This document shows positions 58,336-64,000 of a stretch of 64,000 nt of DNA, in pieces; positions within the stretch are counted from its first letter, which is position 1, and every line of letters begins with the position of its first letter. The position numbers and the translations under genes were made by a program. Below the pieces are notes generated by a model. That model had not been told where the DNA came from and made no database searches. It worked only from the letters and a program-made list of their open reading frames with translations. The stretch is from NCBI GenBank assembly GCA_014208095.1, contig JACHMT010000005.1:1364001-1428000 (forward strand), written 5' to 3'. Origin of the DNA: Actinospineispora eucalypti. GTDB taxonomy: Bacteria; Actinomycetota; Actinomycetes; Mycobacteriales; Pseudonocardiaceae.

Positions 58336-59151
58336 CTAGTTTCCGGGGAAGTCGGGGGTGCGCTTCTCGGCGAAGGCGGTGATGCCCTCGAGCCAGTCCG
58401 CGGAGCGCTCGTGCAGGGCTGACGCCTCGAGCTCCCGGGTGACCGCGGCCGGAAGCGGGGTGTCGTGGGCGTCGTTGGCCAGCCGTTTCATTGCGGCGAG
58501 GCCGATGGGGCTGCGGCACGCGATGATCTCGGCCAGCCGGTCGACGGCGGGCCCGAGTTCGTCGGGGTCGACCACGTCGACGACCAGGTCGGTGCCGAGG
58601 AAGCGCTCGGCCGGATGCAGCTCGCCGGTGAACATCAGGTGCTTCGCGGTGGACAGTCCGAGCCGACGGACCAGCCGGACCGACGCCCCGCCTCCGGGGA
58701 TCTGCCCGTAGAGCGCGTGTCCGTCGCCGAGCTTCGCCGCGCGCGAGGCGACGACCAGGTCGCAGACCAGGAGCAGCTCGAGGCCGCCGCCGACCGCGAA
58801 CCCGTTCACCGCGGCGATCACCGGTTTCCGGAAGGTCTCGAGGCGATCGAGGACCGCCCGGACGCGGTGCAGGAACGCGTTGCCGGCGCTGGCCGCGCCG
58901 TCCGGGGCGGGGGTATTGGCGAGGGACCGGGCGTAGCGCAGGTCGGCGCCGGCGCAGAAGGCCTTGCCCTCGGCGGCGAGGACGACGACCCGCACCTCGG
59001 GATCGGCGTCGGCGGCGTCGACACCGGCGCTCAGGCCGTCGAGGATGTCCTGGTTGATGCCGTTGAACACCTCGGGCCGGTTGAGTCGCAGCCACAGCGC
59101 CGGTCCGCGACGCTCCCGGACCACGGCGCTGTCGGTGAGGGTGGAGGTCAT
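58336..59151 (-). CDS. Enoyl-CoA hydratase/isomerase family, copy 2
   Basis: This is a 271-residue crotonase-fold enzyme. Oxyanion-hole segments are AEGKAFCAGADLRYARS near residue 62 and NGFAVGGGLELLLVCDLVVA near residue 115. The Glu in GGGLELLL fits the first catalytic Glu of hydratases; the second position falls in GQIPGGGASVRL, where Gly replaces Glu. It is thus different from copy 1, which keeps the other Glu. One copy may hydrate and the other isomerise or cleave. It lies between the SDR and thiolase genes, with gaps of a few bases. Confidence 0.88.
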   Translation of the reverse strand: MTSTLTDSAVVRERRGPALWLRLNRPEVFNGINQDILDGLSAGVDAADADPEVRVVVLAAEGKAFCAGADLRYARSLANTPAPDGAASAGNAFLHRVRAVLDRLETFRKPVIAAVNGFAVGGGLELLLVCDLVVASRAAKLGDGHALYGQIPGGGASVRLVRRLGLSTAKHLMFTGELHPAERFLGTDLVVDVVDPDELGPAVDRLAEIIACRSPIGLAAMKRLANDAHDTPLPAAVTRELEASALHERSADWLEGITAFAEKRTPDFPGN

Positions 59152-59155
59152 CGGG

Positions 59156-60343
59156 TCAGTCCTTACTCAAGATCGTGACGACGCACGCCGCGCCCCCGGG
59201 ATGGGTGTAGCCACCGGCGTTCTCGGCCAGCCCGATGCGAGCGGCCTCGACCTGTCGCTCGCCGGCCCGGCCACGCAGCTGCGTGACGAGCTCGACCAAC
59301 TGGGCGGCTCCGGTCGCCCCGACCGGGTGACCACGGGAGACCAACCCGCCGCTGGGGTTGACCGGCACCCGTCCGCCGAGGCGGGTCGCGCCCGAACGCA
59401 GGAGTTTGACTCCCTCGCCCGGCCCGCACAGGCCCAGCTCCTCGGTGACGATGAGCTCGTTGGGGGAGGCGGCGTCGTGGACCTCGACGACGTCGAGGTC
59501 CACGGGGCCGAGACCCGCTTCGGCGTACGCGGCGTCGATCGTGCGCTGTTCGAGGACAGGCTCGGTCCCGCCGGGGATGCCGGAGCGCAACGCGGAGGCG
59601 CGGACCCGCACCGCCGCCGACCGGTCAGCAACCCGCTCGTTCGCCCGCAGGACCAGAGCGGCGGCTCCGTCCGCGATCGGGGAGCACATCAGCATGGTCA
59701 GCGGACCCGCGACCGGGCGGCTGGCGAGGACCTCGTCGGCCGTTCGTGCGGTGCGGTACTGCGCTTTCGGGTTCAGCGAGCCGTGCCGGGAGTTCTTCGC
59801 GGCCACCTCGGCGAAATCAGCGGCGGTCGCACCGGACCGGGCCATGTAGTCCGCGCAGGTCGCGGCGTAGACCTCCATGAAGAACGAGTCGGCCGGGCCG
59901 TCGCGGCCGGTGAGCTCGCGGTTGAACTCCTCGATTCGGTCGACGTCCGCCGCTGTGGTCAGCGCGTCGAGCGCCGCCCGCGTCCCCTTGCCGCTCATCT
60001 TCTCGGTCCCCACGACCAGCACGGTGTCGTAGGCGCCGGAACGGATGGCACTCAGCGCGACGTGCACCCCGGTGGAGCTGCCCGCACAGGCGTTCTCGAC
60101 GTTGATCAGGGGCTTGCCGACCAGGCCGGTCCCCGAGGTCACGACCTGTCCTCGCGTCATCTCCTGGCCGGTGAGTAGGCCCGCTACCGCATTGGCGTGC
60201 ACCACCAGGTCGACGTCGGCCGGGGTGAGGCTGGAGTCGGCCAGCGCCTCGTCGATCGCGGCGGTGCCCAGGTGGCGTAGGGAGATGTCGGGGAACTTGC
60301 CGAATCCGGTGATCCCGACCCCGGTGATGCTCACGTCTCGCAC
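59156..60343 (-). CDS. SCP2-type thiolase (lipid-transfer family), copy 2
   Basis: This 395-residue thiolase-fold enzyme is paralogous to that at 51694. Catalytic Cys is in INVENACAGSSTGVHVAL near residue 88, His-Asp in VEVHDAASPNELI, and GGLVSRGHPVGATGAAQL supplies the second histidine. I chose the GTG at 60343, with GGAAGG six bases upstream; an earlier GTG at 60361 is open. It heads the leftward thiolase-ECH-SDR-CoA-transferase-tetR unit, whose promoter faces the second ligase operon across the third operator. Confidence 0.88.
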   Translation of the reverse strand: MRDVSITGVGITGFGKFPDISLRHLGTAAIDEALADSSLTPADVDLVVHANAVAGLLTGQEMTRGQVVTSGTGLVGKPLINVENACAGSSTGVHVALSAIRSGAYDTVLVVGTEKMSGKGTRAALDALTTAADVDRIEEFNRELTGRDGPADSFFMEVYAATCADYMARSGATAADFAEVAAKNSRHGSLNPKAQYRTARTADEVLASRPVAGPLTMLMCSPIADGAAALVLRANERVADRSAAVRVRASALRSGIPGGTEPVLEQRTIDAAYAEAGLGPVDLDVVEVHDAASPNELIVTEELGLCGPGEGVKLLRSGATRLGGRVPVNPSGGLVSRGHPVGATGAAQLVELVTQLRGRAGERQVEAARIGLAENAGGYTHPGGAACVVTILSKD

Positions 60344-60390
60344 GGCGTGCCTTCCGTCCACGGTGACTGTCTGCGAATCGAGGCTTGCAG

Positions 60391-60410
60391 AATACTAACT
60401 AATAAGTCAA
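60391..60410. promoter_or_regulatory. TetR operator 3, between the divergent thiolase and ligase units
   Basis: AATACTAACTAATAAGTCAA is the reverse complement of TTGACTTATTAGTTAGTATT and matches operators 1 and 2. It lies 48 bp from the leftward thiolase start and 67 bp from the rightward ligase start, so one site can close both promoters. Confidence 0.78.
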
Positions 60411-60476
60411 TATTGCCGTCGTTACCGACCCTGGAGCGCGCGCTCTCACGGCGCGGCGCGGAGAGGGGAGAGCGAC

Positions 60477-62072
60477 GTGGCTCCCGATTTGAGCTCCAAC
60501 CCGGCTGTCCCGCCCTACCTGGTGGGCCCCTCGTACGGCGATGTGATCGTCGAGGCGCTGACTCGCTACCCGACTCGGGACGCGTTCGTTCTGGGCAAGC
60601 GGCGGGTGACCTACGGGGAGGCCGCCGACCTGGTCGGGCGCACCCAACAGGTCCTCCTCGACCACGGCATCCGCTCCGGCCGGGGTGTCGGAGTGCTCAG
60701 CCCCAACGCAACCGAGGTCTTCGTGGCGCAGGCCGCGACTTTCCTGACCGGTGCCCGCTACACCGGACTGCACCCGATGGGCTCGGTCGACGACCACGTC
60801 TTCCTCTGTGAGGACGCCGAGATCGAGGTGCTCATCGCCCACCCCGCCTTCGCCGAGACCGCGGCGCGGGTCGCCGAACGCGCCGGTTCGGTGAAGCACG
60901 TGCTGAGCATCGGCCCGTCGGAGGTCGGGCCGGACCTGCTCACGCTGTGTGCCTCGGCCGGGCCGCGCCGCCTGGTGGCTCCCGCCGTCGACGAGGAGAC
61001 CACGGCCTGGCTGCAGTACACCGGGGGAACGACCGGGCTGCCGAAGGGGGCGATGCTCTCGCACCGGGCACTGGTCCAGGAGGTCCTGACCCTGACCGCG
61101 TCCTGGGGGCTGCCCGAGAAACCCGTGTACCTGGCGTCCTCGCCGATCACCCACGCCGCGGTGCTGCCGGTGGTGCCGGTCCTGGCCAGGGGCGGGACCG
61201 TCGTGCTGCAGCAGGGCTTCGATCCCGACGCGTGGCTGAGCGCGGTCGAGAACGAGCGGGTCAACTACGCCTTCGTCGTCCCGACGATGCTCTACGCGAT
61301 GTTGGACAAGGCCGACCCGGCCGCCCGGGACACCTCCGGGCTGGAGACCCTCTGTTACGGCGCAGCGCCGATGAGCCCTTCACGGCTGCTCGAGGCCCAG
61401 GAGGCCTTCGGGCCGGTGATGATGCAGGTCTACGGCCAGACCGAGTGCGTGGGAATGAGCACGAGCCTGCGCAAGGACGAGCACGACCCGGTCGGCCGTC
61501 CGGACCTGCTCACCTCCTGCGGCCGGGCGGCGGCGGGCGTTCGCATCGAGATCCTCGACGACGACGGCGCGCCGGTCCCCGACGGCGAGGTCGGGGAGAT
61601 CTCGGTCCGCTCCCGTGTGGTGATGACCGGCTACTGGAAGCGCGAACAGGAAAGCGCCGACGCGCTGCGCGGTGGCTGGCTGCACACGGGGGACATGGGC
61701 GTCCGAGACGGCGACGGGTTCTTCCACATTGTCGACCGCAAGAAGGACATGATCGTCACCGGTGGGTTCAACGTGTACCCGCGCGAGGTCGAGGATGTCC
61801 TGACCGGCCACGATTCGGTCCGGGAAGCCGCGGTCATCGGTCTGCCAGACGACCGGTGGGGTGAGGCCGTCACCGCGTTCGTCGTCCCGAGCGCCGGCCA
61901 CCGGATCGACGTCGCCGAGCTCACCGCTCTGGTGAAGAGCCGGAAGGGCGCGCACCAGGCGCCCAAACGGGTCGAGGTCGTTCCCGAACTGCCGACCACG
62001 GGCGTCGGAAAGATCGACAAGAAGGCGCTGCGCGCCGCCCACTGGACGGGCCAGGACCGGCACGTCCACTGA
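60477..62072 (+). CDS. Acyl-CoA synthetase (AMP-forming), copy 2
   Basis: This is a 531-residue ligase that parallels copy 1 along its length. Motifs: QYTGGTTGLPKGAML near residue 180, MQVYGQTECVGMS, GGWLHTGDMGVRDGDGFFHI, DRKKDMIVTGGFNVYPREVED and GVGKIDKKALR with the catalytic Lys. It starts at a GTG after GAGGGGAGAG. Both ligases share SVDDHV/SIEDHI-type sequence and the phrase ASSPITHAAVLPVVPVLARG, so they arose by duplication. It is followed by an acyl-CoA dehydrogenase and a reductase. Confidence 0.92.
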   Translation: MAPDLSSNPAVPPYLVGPSYGDVIVEALTRYPTRDAFVLGKRRVTYGEAADLVGRTQQVLLDHGIRSGRGVGVLSPNATEVFVAQAATFLTGARYTGLHPMGSVDDHVFLCEDAEIEVLIAHPAFAETAARVAERAGSVKHVLSIGPSEVGPDLLTLCASAGPRRLVAPAVDEETTAWLQYTGGTTGLPKGAMLSHRALVQEVLTLTASWGLPEKPVYLASSPITHAAVLPVVPVLARGGTVVLQQGFDPDAWLSAVENERVNYAFVVPTMLYAMLDKADPAARDTSGLETLCYGAAPMSPSRLLEAQEAFGPVMMQVYGQTECVGMSTSLRKDEHDPVGRPDLLTSCGRAAAGVRIEILDDDGAPVPDGEVGEISVRSRVVMTGYWKREQESADALRGGWLHTGDMGVRDGDGFFHIVDRKKDMIVTGGFNVYPREVEDVLTGHDSVREAAVIGLPDDRWGEAVTAFVVPSAGHRIDVAELTALVKSRKGAHQAPKRVEVVPELPTTGVGKIDKKALRAAHWTGQDRHVH

Positions 62073-62092
62073 CGACCTCGCAAGGAGCCACG

Positions 62093-63250
62093 TTGTCCGC
62101 CAACCCTTTCGTCCTCGACGAGGACCACACCCAGTTCCGGGACTCCGTGCGCAACCTCGCTCGCCGGGAGTTCCTCGACAGCTACCACGCGCGCGCCGCG
62201 CGCACCGAGTTCCCGCACCAGGAGCTGAAGAAGCTCACCGAGGCAGGGCTGACGAACCTGACTCTCGCCGAGGAGCGAGGTGGTCAAGGAGCGGATCTGC
62301 TGGCTCTGGCGGTCGCCTGTGAGGAGGTGGCCTACGCCGACCCGAACATGGGCTACATCCTGTTCAGCACGAACAGTCTGGTTGCTCTGTTGGCCGAGCA
62401 GGAGTCCGAGGCGATCCGGCGCTGGTCGCCGATCGTCGCCGCGGGCGATGCCCTCGGCTGCTGGGCGGTGACCGAGCCGGGCGCCGGCTCGGACGCCTCG
62501 GCGCTGCGGACCAAGGCGGTCCGAGTCGACGGCGGCTGGGTCCTCACCGGCGAGAAGACCTCGGTCACCCTGGCTCCGCACGCGGATATCGCGGTGGTTC
62601 TCGCGCAGACCGATCCCACCCTCAAGGCCCGCGGAATCGGCTGCTTCCTCGTCGAGTGTGCCGACCCGACCGTCAGCTCGCAGAGCTTCGCCGACCCCGG
62701 GTTCAAGCCGTTGGGGCGAGGGTCGATCACGATGGACGGCACCCTCGTGCCGGACGAGCGAGTCCTCGCCGAACCGGGCAAGGGCTTCGGCCAGATCATG
62801 GCCGAGTTCGACCTCAGCCGGACCCTCATCGCGCTGACCTGCGTCGGTTCCGCCCAGCGGGCCCTGGACATGGCCGCTGCCTATGCCAAGGAACGGACCG
62901 CGTTCGGCCGGCCGCTGGCCACGAATCAGGGAGTGTCCTTCCCACTTGCCGAACACACGACCTACCTGGCCGCGGTCCGGGCGCTGGCCTACCAGGCGAT
63001 CGGGCTGCGGATGGCCGGCCTGCCGCACACCACGCAGGCGGCGATGTTGAAGTGGTGGGCTCCGAGGGTCGCCTTCGCGGCGATCCAGGAGGCCGTGGTG
63101 CTGCACGGGCAGGTCGGTTGGTCCGACGAGATGCCGCTGCAGGCGTTGTTGCGCGACGTCTCCGGCTACCAGATCGGCGACGGTACCCCGCAGATCCAGA
63201 AGGTCATCATCGCCCGGGACATCCTCGGCCGGGATGCGCTCGGGTCGTGA
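62093..63250 (+). CDS. Acyl-CoA dehydrogenase
   Basis: This is a 385-residue FAD enzyme. ACAD signature 1 is CWAVTEPGAGSDASALRTKA near residue 123, and signature 2 is around QALLRDVSGYQIGDGTPQIQ near residue 355. At the place of the usual catalytic Glu (Y-x-x-x-E-G-T) this enzyme has Asp (GDGT). The base may thus be Asp, or a Glu elsewhere as in isovaleryl-CoA dehydrogenase. It starts at a TTG with AAGGAG upstream. It presumably introduces the double bond that the hydratases act on, and passes electrons to ETF. Confidence 0.88.
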   Translation: MSANPFVLDEDHTQFRDSVRNLARREFLDSYHARAARTEFPHQELKKLTEAGLTNLTLAEERGGQGADLLALAVACEEVAYADPNMGYILFSTNSLVALLAEQESEAIRRWSPIVAAGDALGCWAVTEPGAGSDASALRTKAVRVDGGWVLTGEKTSVTLAPHADIAVVLAQTDPTLKARGIGCFLVECADPTVSSQSFADPGFKPLGRGSITMDGTLVPDERVLAEPGKGFGQIMAEFDLSRTLIALTCVGSAQRALDMAAAYAKERTAFGRPLATNQGVSFPLAEHTTYLAAVRALAYQAIGLRMAGLPHTTQAAMLKWWAPRVAFAAIQEAVVLHGQVGWSDEMPLQALLRDVSGYQIGDGTPQIQKVIIARDILGRDALGS

Positions 63251-63251
63251 C

Positions 63252-64000
63252 ATGAGAGCCACCTGGTACGACCACACCGGCCCGGCCGCCGAGGTCCTGA
63301 CCTATGGTGAGCTACCCGACCCTGAACCCGGTCCCGGCGAGGTCCGCGTCAGGATCCACACGTCCGGGGTCAATCCGGCCGACACGAAACGCCGCCGTGG
63401 CTGGGCAGGCCTGCGGATGGACTTTCCCCGACAGGTTCCGCACGACGACGGCGCCGGCGTGATCGACGCGGTCGGCCCGGAAGTGGACCCGGCCCGCATC
63501 GGTACCAGGGTGTGGCTCTACGACGCCCGGGTCGGCCGGCCCATCGGCACGGCCGCCGAGTACGTCTGCGTACCAGACCGGAACGCCGAACCGCTACCGG
63601 ACCGGATCGGGTTCGTCGAGGGTGCCTGTATCAGCGTCCCCGGGCGGACCGCCCATCGCTGCCTGTTCCGAGACGGCCCGCTCAAGGGTGCGACGGTGCT
63701 GGTCGCCGGGGCCGCTGGCGCGGTCGGCAACGCCGCGGTCCAGCAGGCCGTCGCGGCCGGAGCCACGGTGATCGGCACGGTGGGCCGCGAGGAGAATCGC
63801 GAGATCGCCCGCGCCTCGGGATGCTCGCTGGTGCTGGACTACCGCCACGACGACGTCGTCGCCGCCGTTCTGGACGCGACCGACGGCCGTGGCGCGGACC
63901 GGATCGTCGAGGTCGATCTGGCCGCGAACATGGAGATAGACGCCCGATGCGTCGCCATGAACGGGACCATCGCGGTATACGGGACCGACTCGGGGCACAA
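63252..64000 (+). CDS. Zinc-free MDR reductase, copy 2 (N-terminal part)
   Basis: This frame starts at an ATG directly after the dehydrogenase stop and remains open to the window edge (249 codons). It is a quinone-oxidoreductase-type MDR protein: MRATWYDHTGPAAEVLTYGE at the start, then the barrel motif VNPADTKRRRG, and the nucleotide motif VLVAGAAGAVGNAAVQQAVA near residue 145. ATVIGTVGREENREIA suggests NADP preference. About 75-80 residues are missing. It probably works with the acyl-CoA dehydrogenase as an enoyl- or quinone reductase. Confidence 0.85.
   Translation, partial: MRATWYDHTGPAAEVLTYGELPDPEPGPGEVRVRIHTSGVNPADTKRRRGWAGLRMDFPRQVPHDDGAGVIDAVGPEVDPARIGTRVWLYDARVGRPIGTAAEYVCVPDRNAEPLPDRIGFVEGACISVPGRTAHRCLFRDGPLKGATVLVAGAAGAVGNAAVQQAVAAGATVIGTVGREENREIARASGCSLVLDYRHDDVVAAVLDATDGRGADRIVEVDLAANMEIDARCVAMNGTIAVYGTDSGH

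Noticed and set aside
1..64000. Mobile elements, CRISPR arrays, tRNA or rRNA genes and phage genes
   Set aside because: I found no transposase, integrase, direct-repeat arrays or cloverleaf sequences on either strand. The island shows no flanking repeats or tRNA attachment site in this window.

Overview
The window is very GC-rich, and almost every codon ends in G or C. Genes are packed with many 4-bp ATGA or GTGA overlaps. Protein families (Acg-type nitroreductases, a DevR/DevS pair, F420-type flavin enzymes, SCP2-like thiolases, a fused CydDC) point to a high-GC actinobacterium, most likely a mycelial soil actinomycete of the Pseudonocardiales. The genus is inferred, not shown. I see no tRNA, rRNA, CRISPR array, transposase or integrase.

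Layout. (1) 1-2.5 kb: the C-terminal part of an APC-type permease, a remnant of a carboxyltransferase gene and a DHA2-type MFS exporter. (2) 2.5-11.5 kb: a leftward L-arabinose regulon, araB-araD-araA followed by a ChvE/GguA/GguB-type sugar ABC transporter, preceded by a LacI-family regulator. Two matching operators lie in front of araB and in front of the regulator. (3) 11.8-12.8 kb: a divergent SRPBCC/TetR pair with a perfect inverted pair of operators. (4) 13.2-49.6 kb: a large hypoxia/dormancy island. It has narGHJI and narK, cytochrome bd (cydA, cydB, fused cydDC), a response regulator very close to mycobacterial DevR/DosR, and a GAF-GAF histidine kinase like DevS that keeps its heme-ligand histidine. 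It also has five universal stress proteins plus a degenerate one, three Acg-family nitroreductases, CBS-domain proteins, an Rv1733c-like membrane protein, a phosphoketolase-acetate kinase-flavodoxin operon, a PNPOx-like protein and several small unknown proteins. Palindromes resembling the DosR box sit in front of most of these units. (5) 49.9-64 kb: a catabolic cluster with two acyl-CoA ligases, two SCP2-type thiolases, two enoyl-CoA hydratases, an SDR, a CaiB-type CoA-transferase, an acyl-CoA dehydrogenase, an LLM flavoprotein and two zinc-free MDR reductases. A TetR regulator lies inside it, with three near-identical 20-bp operators at its promoters.

How it works together. Falling oxygen or a change in redox state would be sensed by the DevS-like kinase, which would phosphorylate DevR at Asp54. 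DevR would then switch respiration to nitrate reductase and the high-affinity bd oxidase. Phosphoketolase plus acetate kinase would supply ATP from sugar phosphates. Universal stress proteins and Acg proteins would support quiescence. The arabinose regulon upstream feeds pentose phosphates into the same phosphoketolase route. The last region looks like a self-contained CoA-dependent degradation pathway for an unidentified, possibly cyclic or branched, carboxylic acid.

Start codons were chosen from ribosome-binding sites, family alignment from memory and gene overlaps. Several are GTG or TTG.
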